DNA of 64,000 nt from Limiplasma sp958448555 (GTDB lineage: Bacteria > Bacillota > Clostridia > Christensenellales > Aristaeellaceae): positions 1 to 64,000 of the forward strand of contig CAUDEL010000003.1 of assembly GCA_958448555.1 (NCBI GenBank), given 5' to 3'. Position numbers and translations under genes: made by a program. The notes under the pieces are model-generated. The model saw nothing but the letters and a program-made list of their open reading frames with translations. It did not search any database and had not been told where the DNA came from. Position 1 is the stretch's first letter. Each line of letters starts with the position of its first letter. Below are positions 45,541 through 54,380 of the stretch, in pieces.

Positions 45541-47264
45541 CTACACGCCACAGAAACGGCCTTTGCTGGCTGATTGGGATAGGGATGACGGCGGCGCTCT
45601 TTGCCTTTGTCTTTCTGGCGCTGGATCCAAAGTATGCGGTCAATGACGATTCGGGGATTCTGCGCCCCTTCATGGGCTATGAAACGGGCGAGCCGGCGCA
45701 TTTTCATATCTACATCCACGGCCTGCTGGCCTGGCCGCTGCACTGGCTTGGCCTGGCCGCGCCGGGGGTGGCATGGTTTAGCTGGATGCAGCTTGGTTTT
45801 TTGTTTCTGGCTTCCGTGGTCTGCCAAAAGAGCATCCTGCAGGGCTTTCTGAAGAAGAACCGCCCGCTCTGGGCCGGCGCGCTGTTCGCATTGGCCTTCG
45901 GCTTCGCCTTCGTGCTTCCCTATGTCGCCCGCATCACCTTCACGCAGACGGCTGCGCTGCTGGGCGCGGCGGCGGCGGCGCAGATCCTCTCCATCGACGG
46001 GGCCGCCTCCAGAGGCGCCGTTTATCGCGGCATGGGGCTATCGCTTCTGCTGTGCGTGCTGGCCTATTCGCTGCGGCAGATTACGCTCCTCCCCATTTTG
46101 GCCTTTTGCGCGCTGGCGATGGGGTATGTGGCGCTTGGGCGGGACGGGCTTGGCGGGAAGCGGAGCCTTCGGCCCCTGCTCGCGGGCGCTTGCGCCTTTG
46201 CCGTGGTGCTGGGCTGCATGGCGGGGCTTCGGGAATGGGAAATCGAGGAAAACGGGGCGCGTGAATACCTGCGGTGGCAGTCGGCGACCGAGGAACTGAT
46301 CGACCGCTACGACATCCGCGACATCCCCGAGGAGGAGCTCGCCCGTGTCGGCTGGAGCATGAATACGGCGACGATGGTCGCGTCGCAGTGGTTTTTTCTG
46401 GACGAGAGCATTTCCACGGAGGCCTTCGACGAGCTGACGGCCTATGTGCACGCCACGAGGGACGAATCCATCGGGACGCTCAGCCGGGAAGCCATGGAAG
46501 TCCTGGCGGCGTTCCCGGAGGAAAACCGCGCGTTCATGCCCGGCATATGGCTGGCGCTGGCGCTTCTGGTTCTGGCGGCGGCAGGCGCGGCGGGCCTGCC
46601 GGGAGGACGGCGGACGCTGCTGATGCTGGCGGGCATTGCGCTGCTGACGGGGGCCATGCTGTTTTATCTGGCGTTTGCCAAAGGCCGCATGCCGCTTCGC
46701 GCAGCGCTGATGGCGCTGCTTCCGGCGGCGGCGATGGTGTTTGCGCTGCTGCCCGAGGCGTTTTGCGCAAGGCGCGGCAGGATCATGATGGCGGTGGCCC
46801 TGGCGGCCTGCGTGGGGCTGTGCGCGTGGCAGGGGGCGTTGCAGATCCCCTCGCTCCTGCCCGACGAGGAGCGGGAGGCCGAGCTGGGCAACCCTGTCGA
46901 GGACCTTTTGGAATATGCGCTGTCGGATGAGAGCATGCTCATCATCCATGACAACATCCTCGCCGGCGATTTGCGGCTGTTCCCGGACACGTCGGAGGGA
47001 ATCCCGCACAATGTGAGCTTCTGGGGCGGCTGGGGCCTTCGCAGCGGGGAGAGCATCCGCCAGTTCGCAAACTTCGGCATCGACCTGCTGCATTTCCCGC
47101 CCGAAACCTTCCTTCGCGACGACGTGCTGTTTGCGGCCACGGTCGTGGACCCGCCCCCGAAATTCATGCTCAACTACCTTCGCGAAAAGGTCGATCCCAA
47201 TGTGGACTGTATGCTGTATGGCGAAAACGGATTTGTATACTTTTTCCAATTCTATATTCCGTAA
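45537..47264 (+). CDS. Polytopic membrane protein, candidate GT-C glycosyltransferase (copy 1)
   Basis: A 575-aa protein with about ten membrane helices. After the first helix an extracytoplasmic acidic motif NDDSGILRPFMGYETGEP appears, where GT-C enzymes carry their catalytic acidic pair. The conserved C-terminal soluble segment has GIPHNVSFWGGW, FGIDLLHFPPE, VVDPPP, YLREKVDP and VYFFQFY. It is a paralogue of the next gene. I do not recognise a named family; a GT-C role is inferred from topology and the upstream GtrB-type enzyme. An O-antigen-polymerase-like role is the main alternative. It starts 4 nt inside the GT2 gene. Confidence 0.7.
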   Translation: MTTRHRNGLCWLIGIGMTAALFAFVFLALDPKYAVNDDSGILRPFMGYETGEPAHFHIYIHGLLAWPLHWLGLAAPGVAWFSWMQLGFLFLASVVCQKSILQGFLKKNRPLWAGALFALAFGFAFVLPYVARITFTQTAALLGAAAAAQILSIDGAASRGAVYRGMGLSLLLCVLAYSLRQITLLPILAFCALAMGYVALGRDGLGGKRSLRPLLAGACAFAVVLGCMAGLREWEIEENGAREYLRWQSATEELIDRYDIRDIPEEELARVGWSMNTATMVASQWFFLDESISTEAFDELTAYVHATRDESIGTLSREAMEVLAAFPEENRAFMPGIWLALALLVLAAAGAAGLPGGRRTLLMLAGIALLTGAMLFYLAFAKGRMPLRAALMALLPAAAMVFALLPEAFCARRGRIMMAVALAACVGLCAWQGALQIPSLLPDEEREAELGNPVEDLLEYALSDESMLIIHDNILAGDLRLFPDTSEGIPHNVSFWGGWGLRSGESIRQFANFGIDLLHFPPETFLRDDVLFAATVVDPPPKFMLNYLREKVDPNVDCMLYGENGFVYFFQFYIP

Positions 47265-47282
47265 AGCGGGAGGAGTTTTCTG

Positions 47283-49004
47283 ATGCGTAACCGAAACCGC
47301 CGCCTGGCCTGGCTGATCGGGCTGCTGCTTACCGTGGGGCTGTTTTTGTTCATCGCGTTTTGTCTGGATTGGCGCTACAATCAAAATGACGACATCGGCA
47401 TCCTTCGCTCTTTCATGGGCTATGAAACGGGCGAACCGGCCAATTTCCACATCTTCATTCACGGTCTGCTAGCCTGGCCCATGTACTGGCTTGCAAAGGC
47501 CTTTCCCACGGTGGCGTGGTTTTCTGTGGTGCAGATCGCGCTGCTGGCGCTGTCGTGCTGGATGTGCTTCAAAAGCGTCATCCAGTGCTTCGTCAACCGC
47601 GACAAGCCCCTGTGGATGGGCACGGTTGGCGCGCTGCTGCTGGCGGCGGTTTTCATGGAGCTGTGCACCCGGATCACCTTTACGCTGACCGCGGGGCTTC
47701 TGGGGGCGGCTGCGGTGCTGCAGGTGCTTTCAGCGGATGTTGAAAAAGGCAGCCCGCGGCAGACGGCGCTGAGCATTGTGGGAGCGCTCCCACCCGTTGC
47801 GTTCGCCTATGCGCTCAGGAAGGAGACGCTCTGGCCCATTTTGGGCTTTGTGGCGCTGGCGCTGCTTGTGAAATGGTTTTTGCAGGGCGATCAGGGCCAA
47901 AAGGAGCGGCGCAGGGCGATGCTGCTTTCGGCTTCGGCCTGCCTTGCGGTGATTGTTGCGCTGATGGGCTGGCGGGCGATTGAAATCCAAAATTGCGGCC
48001 AGGAGGATTATCTGGCCTGGCAGGACGCGCGTACGCGCCTGGTGGATTACTACGACCTTTCCAAGGTTCCTCCCGAGGTGTACGAGTCCGTCGGATGGAC
48101 CGCGGGGACCATTGAACGCGCGTCCAACTTCTTTTTCCTGGATTCCGACATCACCACCGAGTCCATCGAAAGGTTGCTGGAGGCGCTGGAGGAAAGCGGC
48201 GGCGTGCCGGTGAGCTGGCAAAGCATCCGCGAGGCGCTGGATACGGCGGCGCATGGGAGCTTCGTCTTCCTGTGGGCTTTTGGGACCACGGCCGTGCTGT
48301 GGGTGCTGAGCCTGGCGGGCGCCTGCACCAAAAAGGGACGCCGGGCCGCGCTGCTTTCGCCGCTGCTGCTGGGCGCCGCGCTGCTGGTCGCGCTGACGGC
48401 CTATCTGACGCTGGAGGGACGCTTCCCCACCCGTGTGCTCTGGCTGGTCTTTCTTCCCTTCATGGCGCTGGTTGCGGGCATGCTGCCACTGTGCCTGCCC
48501 GACATCCCCTCGCGCAAGGCGCGTGCGGCTGTGGCCGCTGTGCTCTGCGGCGGAGCGCTGTGCGTCACCGGAATCATGCTTTATGAGGAGATCCCGGAGC
48601 TGATGCCCGATTACGAGGCCTGGGAGGCCATCGGCGATCCGGCGGCGACGCTGGACGAGTATGCGCTGGTGAACCCGGACATGCTGTTCATTCACGACAT
48701 GACGCTGGCGGTGGACACGCGGCTCTTTCCCGATGTGAGCGAAGGGATTCCGCACAACGTGGTGTTCTGGGGCGGCTGGCCCCTGCGCTCGCCCGCGACG
48801 ATTGAACAGTTCGCGGCCTTTGGCATCGACTTGCTCCATTTTGATCCCGCCGAGCTTCTGCGAAGCGACATCTGCATCGCCTCCGGCGTGGTGGACCCCC
48901 CGCCCACGCTGGTGATCGACTATCTGCGCGAGAAGGTGGACCCCGCCTGCGATTACATGATTTACAGCGAGGACGGCGGCGTATATTTCTTCCAATTCTA
49001 TTGA
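47283..49004 (+). CDS. Polytopic membrane protein, candidate GT-C glycosyltransferase (copy 2)
   Basis: A 573-aa paralogue of the preceding protein. NDDIGILRSFMGYETGEP and the C-terminal block GIPHNVVFWGGW ... FGIDLLHFDPAE ... VVDPPP ... YLREKVDP ... VYFFQFY are nearly shared, while the intervening helices have diverged. This suggests an old duplication with a fixed catalytic or partner-binding core and a changed substrate channel. It begins 18 nt after copy 1. The function is inferred as for copy 1. Confidence 0.7.
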   Translation: MRNRNRRLAWLIGLLLTVGLFLFIAFCLDWRYNQNDDIGILRSFMGYETGEPANFHIFIHGLLAWPMYWLAKAFPTVAWFSVVQIALLALSCWMCFKSVIQCFVNRDKPLWMGTVGALLLAAVFMELCTRITFTLTAGLLGAAAVLQVLSADVEKGSPRQTALSIVGALPPVAFAYALRKETLWPILGFVALALLVKWFLQGDQGQKERRRAMLLSASACLAVIVALMGWRAIEIQNCGQEDYLAWQDARTRLVDYYDLSKVPPEVYESVGWTAGTIERASNFFFLDSDITTESIERLLEALEESGGVPVSWQSIREALDTAAHGSFVFLWAFGTTAVLWVLSLAGACTKKGRRAALLSPLLLGAALLVALTAYLTLEGRFPTRVLWLVFLPFMALVAGMLPLCLPDIPSRKARAAVAAVLCGGALCVTGIMLYEEIPELMPDYEAWEAIGDPAATLDEYALVNPDMLFIHDMTLAVDTRLFPDVSEGIPHNVVFWGGWPLRSPATIEQFAAFGIDLLHFDPAELLRSDICIASGVVDPPPTLVIDYLREKVDPACDYMIYSEDGGVYFFQFY

Positions 49005-49028
49005 GCCGTTCGGAGAGGGGCTGATTGG

Positions 49029-49901
49029 GTGACGATTCGGGAGCTTTTTGACCGCTCCGGCGTGTATCTGAGCTGTGAGGTGTTTCCGCCCAGGGTATTT
49101 GAAAAAGTGGAGGAGGCCAAGGCCGCGGTGGGCGAGATCTGCTCGCTGGCTCCAGCCTACGTCAGCGTGACCTGCGGCGCGGCGGGCAGCGGCCCGCAGT
49201 TCACGCGCGAGATCAGCGCCTTTGTGCAGGAGCGGGGCGTCACCGCGCTGTCGCATCTCACGTGCGTGGGCGATACGCGGGGAAAGGTGGACGCCGCGCT
49301 GGACGGCCTGGCGCAGTCGGGCATCCGAAACATCCTCGCCCTGCGCGGCGATCTCCCGGAGGGCATGGCGTTCCCGGGCGAGGAGCATTTCCGCTACGCC
49401 GCCGAGCTCATCGGAGCCATCAAGCGCCGCGGCGCCTTCTGCGTGGGAGCCGCCTGCTATCCCGAGGGCCATCCCGAGTCCCCGGACCGGGACCACGATC
49501 TTGACTACCTTCGCAGAAAGCAGGACGCGGGCGCCGATTTTCTCACCACGCAGATGGTCTTTGACAACGACATCCTCTACCGCTTTCTCTACCGCGCGCT
49601 GGCCCGGGGGATCGATATCCCCGTGACAGCCGGCATCATGCCCGTGGTCAACGCAAAGCAGATCAAGCGCATCGTGCGGCTGAGCAACGCGACGCTCCCC
49701 CAGCGCTTTCTGGCGATTCTGGACCGCTTCGCCGACGACCCGGACAGCATGGAGAAGGCGGGCATTGCCTACGCCACCGACCAGATCATCGATCTGGTCG
49801 CCAACGGCGTCAACCGCATCCACCTCTATACCATGAACCGGCCCCGGGTGGCGGCGGCGATTTTTGCCAACCTCGGCCCCATCCTGCGCCATGGATGCTA
49901 G
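49029..49901 (+). CDS. metF: Methylenetetrahydrofolate reductase
   Basis: A 290-aa FAD enzyme making 5-methyl-THF, the methyl donor for MetH. Family stretches are CEVFPPRVFEK near 16-26, VSVTCGAAGS near 44-53, LSHLTCVG, ILALRGDLPE near 100-109, and DFLTTQMVFDND near 171-182. It starts at GTG 49029 with GAGAGGGG upstream. The next gene, the MetH reactivation domain, overlaps its end, and metH follows. Confidence 0.93.
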   Translation: MTIRELFDRSGVYLSCEVFPPRVFEKVEEAKAAVGEICSLAPAYVSVTCGAAGSGPQFTREISAFVQERGVTALSHLTCVGDTRGKVDAALDGLAQSGIRNILALRGDLPEGMAFPGEEHFRYAAELIGAIKRRGAFCVGAACYPEGHPESPDRDHDLDYLRRKQDAGADFLTTQMVFDNDILYRFLYRALARGIDIPVTAGIMPVVNAKQIKRIVRLSNATLPQRFLAILDRFADDPDSMEKAGIAYATDQIIDLVANGVNRIHLYTMNRPRVAAAIFANLGPILRHGC

Positions 49902-50484
49902 GGAGCGCGCCGTGCGCTGCGCCGCCCGGTATCTGGGCGTACGCGGAGAGCCCAGGGGCGCCGCAAGGGCGGTGCTGGAGGCCGCCTACCCCATGGCGCT
50001 GGAGGCGGCGCAGCAGAAACACCTGATAAGGCGTACACCCGTGTGCGCAGCCGCCGGGAGGCTGCGAATTGCGGACGCGCTGGAAATCCCCTCGTTGGAC
50101 CTGTGCCGCCTGTTTGACGGCGCAAAGGAGGGGCTGGCGCTGGTCATTACGCTGGGCGCCGCGCCGGACGTGCTGGTGAGGCGGCTGATGCTGACCGATC
50201 CCGCGCTGGGCGCCGCGGTGGGCGCCTGTGCCTCTGCGCTGGTGGACGAGGAGATCGACCGGCTGCTGGCGGCCCGATCCGGGGAGCTGGCGAAGGAAGG
50301 GATCCGGCTGTCGCCGCGCTTTAGCCCCGGCTACGGCGACGCGCCGCTGAGCTGTCAGGAGCCGTTGCTCAGGTGGCTGGAGGCGCGCAGGATCGGCGTA
50401 TGTCTGACGGCCGGAGGCCTGATGCTGCCGGAAAAGAGTGTGACCGCCCTGGTCGCGCTGCTTCCAAAGGAGGACGGTATATGA
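49891..50484 (+). CDS. Stand-alone MetH reactivation-domain protein
   Basis: A 197-aa protein resembling the C-terminal activation domain of cobalamin-dependent methionine synthase. RFSPGYGDAPLSCQEPLLRWLEARRIGVCLTAGGLMLPEKSVTAL near 145-190 is the S-adenosylmethionine-binding signature. It would bring oxidised cob(II)alamin MetH back to the methyl form. The ATG at 49891 overlaps metF by 11 nt; a GTG at 49912 with GGGAG 6 nt upstream is an equally good start. metH directly follows and lacks this domain. Confidence 0.85.
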   Translation: MDARERAVRCAARYLGVRGEPRGAARAVLEAAYPMALEAAQQKHLIRRTPVCAAAGRLRIADALEIPSLDLCRLFDGAKEGLALVITLGAAPDVLVRRLMLTDPALGAAVGACASALVDEEIDRLLAARSGELAKEGIRLSPRFSPGYGDAPLSCQEPLLRWLEARRIGVCLTAGGLMLPEKSVTALVALLPKEDGI

Positions 50485-52901
50485 GCGGAATCCGGGAGAA
50501 ACTGGGCGTCTGCCTCCTGTATTTTGACGGGGGCATGGGAACGCTTTTGCAGAGCATGGGCCTGGCGGGCGGAGAGCGGCCGGAGCGGTGGAACCTTTTG
50601 CATCCCGAGCGGATCGAGCAGGTGCATCTTGGCTACCTTGACGCGGGGAGCGACATCATCACCACCAACACCTTCGGCGCGGCCCAGAGCCATCTGGGCG
50701 ACGACGCAGCGGCGTGCATGCGCGCGGGCGTTCAAATCGCCCGGCGGGCGAGGGAGAAGGCGGGGCACGGATATGTCGCGGCAGACATGGGGCCGCTGGG
50801 CCGACTGCTCGCGCCCTATGGCGATCTGCCCTTTGAGGAGGCGGTGCGGCAGTTTCGGGAGGCGTTTTCCGCAGCGCTCTCGGAGGGTCCCGACCTGCTG
50901 CTCATCGAGACCATGACCGATCTGTTGGAGGTCAAGGCCTGCGTGCTGGGCGCTCAGGAGGCCATGGAGGCGTGCGGGACGGACCTGCCGCTGCTTGCCA
51001 GCCTGACCTTTGACGAAAAGGGGCGGCTGCTGACCGGCGCGGACATCCCCGGAACGGCGGCGATGCTCATGGGCCTGGGCGTCACGGGCATCGGGCTCAA
51101 CTGCGGCCACGAGCCGGCTGCTCTGATGGACAACGTGCGGGCGCTGGCGGCCTGTTCGCCGTTGCCGCTCTTCGTTCAGCCAAACGCCAGCCTGCCGGTG
51201 GTTGAGGATGGAAAGACCGTCTTTCCGACCACCCCGGAGGACTTCGCGCGCGACATGGCGGCGATGGTACCTCTGGGCGCCTGCGCCCTGGGCGGCTGCT
51301 GCGGCACCACGCCCGAGCACATCGCCCGGCTGGTGGAGGCCACGCGCGGCCTCCCCGTTGTTTCACGTGAAACATCCCCGCGCTGTATCATCTCCGGCCG
51401 TACCCGCTCGCTTTCGCTGGACGCGGGTCCCGTCATCATCGGGGAGCGCCTGAATCCGACCGGGAAAAAGCGCATGAAGCAGGCGCTGCTTCAGGGGGAT
51501 ATGGACACCCTCCTGCGCGAGGCCGTGGCGCAGACCGACGCGGGCGCGCATGTGCTGGACGTCAATGTCGGGCTGCCGGAGATCGACGAACGGACCTGCC
51601 TGATGCAGGCGGTCCAGGCCGTGCAGAGTGTCTGCGACGTCCCGCTTCAGCTCGATACCGCCGACCCCGCCGCGCTGGATGCCGCCTTGCGCGTCTATGC
51701 GGGCAGGCCGCTCATCAACAGCGTCAGCGGCAAGCAGTCGGTGATGGACGCGGTGTTTCCCCTCGCCCGCCGCTATGGCGCCGCGCTGGTGGCGCTGACG
51801 CTGGACGAGGAGGGCATCCCCGAGACGGCTGAGGGCCGGCTGGCCATCGCAGGCCGCATCGTCCGCGAGGCCGGACGTCATGGCATCCGGCCCGGCGACC
51901 TGCTCTTTGACGCCCTCACCCTGACCGCCGCCACCGGCGCGGACGCGGCGCGGGTCACGCTGGAGACGGTGCGGGGCCTGCATCGCCTGGGCTATAAGAC
52001 GGTGCTGGGGGTCAGCAACATCTCCTTCGGCCTTCCCAACCGCCCGGCGCTGACGGCCTCGTTCCTGTCCATGGCTCTTGCGGCCGGGCTGGACGCGGCC
52101 ATTCTCAATCCGCTGGACCCCGCCGTCTCGGCGGCGTTCTGGGCGGGCAGCGCCCTGACGGGGCACGATGCCGGGATGGAGCGCTATCTGGCCGCCATGC
52201 GCCGTCTGCCGCCGCCCCAGGCGACAGGTCCGGCCGCCGCGCCCCTCGCCGCGGCGCCGATTCCGCAGGCAGAGGGAGATCCGCTGTCCGGCGCGATTCT
52301 CAGCGGCCTTGCCGCAGACGCCCGCCGCGCGGCCGAGAGCCGGATGGGCGGGGGCGCGGACCCGCTTTCGCTGATTGAGGAAAGCATCATGCCGGCGCTG
52401 ACGGAGGTGGGCTCGCGCTATGAGCGGGGCGAGATGTTCCTGCCCCAGCTGCTTCAAAGCGCCGCCGCGGCGCAGGCCGCCTTTGAGCCCATTCGCGCGG
52501 CCCTTCCCGCCCGGGAGGAAAGCGGGGCGGGGCGCGTGATTCTGGCCACCGTGCAGGGCGATGTGCACGACATCGGAAAGAACATCGTCAAGGTGCTTTT
52601 GCAAAACTACGGCTTTGCCGTGACCGACCTGGGGAAAGACGTGCCTCCGCAGCGCGTGCTGGAGGCCGTCCGCCGGACCGGCGCGCGGCTGGTCGGGCTC
52701 AGTGCGCTGATGACCACCACCGTGCCGGCCATGCGCCAGACCATCGCCCTTCTCAGGGAGGAGGCGCCCGAGGTCGCTGTGGTGGTGGGCGGCGCGGTGC
52801 TGACGCAGGCTTACGCCGACGCCATCGGCGCCGACGATTACGCCCCTGACGCGATGGCGACTGTGCGCGTGGCGCAGCGAAGGCTCGGCAGGCAAGTCTG
52901 A
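50481..52901 (+). CDS. metH: Cobalamin-dependent methionine synthase, lacking the reactivation domain
   Basis: An 806-aa modular enzyme. The Hcy-methyltransferase barrel is N-terminal (FDGGMGTLLQSMGL; zinc cysteines in GLNCGHEPA and GGCCGTTPEH). A pterin-binding domain follows (IIGERLNPTGKKRMKQAL, VLDVNVGLP). The B12 cap and cobalamin domain carry VHDIGKNIVKVLLQNYGF, with the lower-ligand His in DVHDIGKN. The protein stops after the B12 domain; the reactivation part is the previous gene. AAAGGAGG lies 7 nt before the ATG. A perfect parS site lies inside its coding sequence. Confidence 0.93.
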   Translation: MSGIREKLGVCLLYFDGGMGTLLQSMGLAGGERPERWNLLHPERIEQVHLGYLDAGSDIITTNTFGAAQSHLGDDAAACMRAGVQIARRAREKAGHGYVAADMGPLGRLLAPYGDLPFEEAVRQFREAFSAALSEGPDLLLIETMTDLLEVKACVLGAQEAMEACGTDLPLLASLTFDEKGRLLTGADIPGTAAMLMGLGVTGIGLNCGHEPAALMDNVRALAACSPLPLFVQPNASLPVVEDGKTVFPTTPEDFARDMAAMVPLGACALGGCCGTTPEHIARLVEATRGLPVVSRETSPRCIISGRTRSLSLDAGPVIIGERLNPTGKKRMKQALLQGDMDTLLREAVAQTDAGAHVLDVNVGLPEIDERTCLMQAVQAVQSVCDVPLQLDTADPAALDAALRVYAGRPLINSVSGKQSVMDAVFPLARRYGAALVALTLDEEGIPETAEGRLAIAGRIVREAGRHGIRPGDLLFDALTLTAATGADAARVTLETVRGLHRLGYKTVLGVSNISFGLPNRPALTASFLSMALAAGLDAAILNPLDPAVSAAFWAGSALTGHDAGMERYLAAMRRLPPPQATGPAAAPLAAAPIPQAEGDPLSGAILSGLAADARRAAESRMGGGADPLSLIEESIMPALTEVGSRYERGEMFLPQLLQSAAAAQAAFEPIRAALPAREESGAGRVILATVQGDVHDIGKNIVKVLLQNYGFAVTDLGKDVPPQRVLEAVRRTGARLVGLSALMTTTVPAMRQTIALLREEAPEVAVVVGGAVLTQAYADAIGADDYAPDAMATVRVAQRRLGRQV
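51359..51374. other. parS centromere site (perfect)
   Basis: TGTTTCACGTGAAACA, a 16-of-16 match to the bacterial parS consensus bound by ParB (Spo0J), inside metH. The translated residues (VVSRETS) join two domains, so the site can sit there without damage to the enzyme. Confidence 0.9.
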
Positions 52902-52925
52902 GATGAGAAAAAGGAGAGATGCTCT

Positions 52926-53372
52926 ATGTCCCGGCAACGTACAGGCGCTTCCGGCCTGTGGCAGGTGGTCAAGTTTACCCTCTTTTCCGCCAGCGCCGGC
53001 ATCATTCAGGTGGCGGTCTTTACGCTGATGGAGACGGTCTTTCATCTGCCCTACTGGCCCAGCTATCTGACGGCGCTGGTGCTCAGTGTTCTGTGGAACT
53101 TCACCTTCAACCGGCGCTACACCTTCCGAAGCGATGCGGGCGTGATGCGCAGCATGCTTCTGGTCGCCCTGTTCTACGCCGTGTTCACCCCGGCCTCGAC
53201 CTGGTGGGGTCATGCCCTGACCACGGCGGGCTGGAACGATTTTCTGGTGCTGGCGGGGACCATGGTGGTCAATTTCGTAACCGAATTCCTCTACCAGCGC
53301 TTCGTGGTCTATCGAAACCGCATCGACACCAACGACGTGGCGCGCCGGGCGGGCGCTGGGGCGGAGGGCTGA
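52926..53372 (+). CDS. GtrA-family membrane protein, second copy
   Basis: A 148-aa protein with four membrane helices. FTLFSASAGIIQVAVFTLME, FTFNRRYTFRS and FVTEFLYQRFVVYRN fit the GtrA fold, more diverged than the copy at 41489. AAGGAG lies 9 nt upstream of the ATG. It follows metH and precedes the flippase-like gene by 3 nt, so it may help translocate the lipid-linked sugar made upstream. Confidence 0.85.
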   Translation: MSRQRTGASGLWQVVKFTLFSASAGIIQVAVFTLMETVFHLPYWPSYLTALVLSVLWNFTFNRRYTFRSDAGVMRSMLLVALFYAVFTPASTWWGHALTTAGWNDFLVLAGTMVVNFVTEFLYQRFVVYRNRIDTNDVARRAGAGAEG

Positions 53373-53375
53373 GAG

Positions 53376-54338
53376 GTGACGGAGCCAAAACGCCTCGATT
53401 GGAAGCGCATGCTGTCCACCGCGCTGTTTTTGGTGCTGCTGGCGCTTCTGATCTGGTATGTCTATGAAAACCGGGCCGATATGGCAAAGCTGCTGGCGCT
53501 GAGCGCCGGCGACGTGGCGCTGCTTCTGGCGCTGGCGCTGGGCGGATGTGTGATGAACTGCGTCTATCACCGGCTGATCCTCTCCACCTATCACATCCCC
53601 CTGCGGGTAGTGGACTGGATGGGCGTGACCTTTGTGGCCAACGCCATGGCCTATGTGCTGCCCATGCGGGCGGACCTGGTGTTCAGCGCCGCGTATTACA
53701 AGCGGACCAAGGGCCTTGCCTACGTCAAGAGCGTGAGCATGGCGGCGGGAAACATCGTCTTTGGGGTGGTGTTCGCACTTTTGCAGATGTTTGCGTCCCT
53801 CGTGCTCACGGGACTGATCGAAAACGTCTGGTCCGGGACGCTGTGGCTTCTGTGGGGCGCCGCAACCCTGGCGGTGGGCGGCTTTATCGCCTTTTCCCTG
53901 CTGGTGCAAAACCGCAGGCTGCGCATTTTGGAGCGCGTGCGGGTGCTGGGCGACGTGGTGCGGGGCTTTAATGACCTGATCCGAAACCGCGGCCTCCTGT
54001 GGCGGCTGCTGGTATGCCTGATCGTCAACAACGCCGTTCAGCTATGCCTGTACATGGCCTGCTTCGCGGCGCTGGGGCTTTCGGTCACGCCCTATGAGGC
54101 ACTGTTTTACAACAGCGTGAGCTGGATTGCCACCGTGGTGTCCATCGTGCCGGGCAACATCGGCATCAAGGAGGCGGTCATGGGCGTGGCCATGAGCCTG
54201 ATGGGCGCGCTGTTTCAAAACGGCGTCGCGGTGTCGCTGCTGCAGCGGGTGGCGGTGATGATCGTCTATGTCGCGGCCGGCGCCGCCTTCGCCTGGCCGG
54301 TTTTCAGACGTTGGAACAGGGCGGAAAGGGAAGCCTGA
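53376..54338 (+). CDS. Flippase-like membrane protein (UPF0104 / lysylphosphatidylglycerol synthase TM type)
   Basis: A 320-aa polytopic protein with about eight helices. VANAMAYVLPMRADLVFSAAYYK near 90-110 and SIVPGNIGIKEAVMGVAM near 258-275 match the AglD/MprF-TM family, which is linked to movement or modification of lipid-linked substrates. It starts at GTG 53376 with GGAGG 8 nt upstream. It is the last gene of the 42-54.3 kb run. Confidence 0.85.
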   Translation: MTEPKRLDWKRMLSTALFLVLLALLIWYVYENRADMAKLLALSAGDVALLLALALGGCVMNCVYHRLILSTYHIPLRVVDWMGVTFVANAMAYVLPMRADLVFSAAYYKRTKGLAYVKSVSMAAGNIVFGVVFALLQMFASLVLTGLIENVWSGTLWLLWGAATLAVGGFIAFSLLVQNRRLRILERVRVLGDVVRGFNDLIRNRGLLWRLLVCLIVNNAVQLCLYMACFAALGLSVTPYEALFYNSVSWIATVVSIVPGNIGIKEAVMGVAMSLMGALFQNGVAVSLLQRVAVMIVYVAAGAAFAWPVFRRWNRAEREA

Positions 54339-54343
54339 GCGAT

Positions 54344-54380
54344 GCGATAAAAAAAAGGGGCCGCCTTTTGAGAGGCGGCC
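54344..54380 (-). terminator. Hairpin with T-run on the minus strand (element B, left edge)
   Basis: The stem GGCCGCCT / AGGCGGCC (54359-54366 / 54373-54380) is preceded on the plus strand by seven or more A, so it terminates minus-strand transcripts. The same hairpin recurs with one loop change at 54664-54689. Confidence 0.75.
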
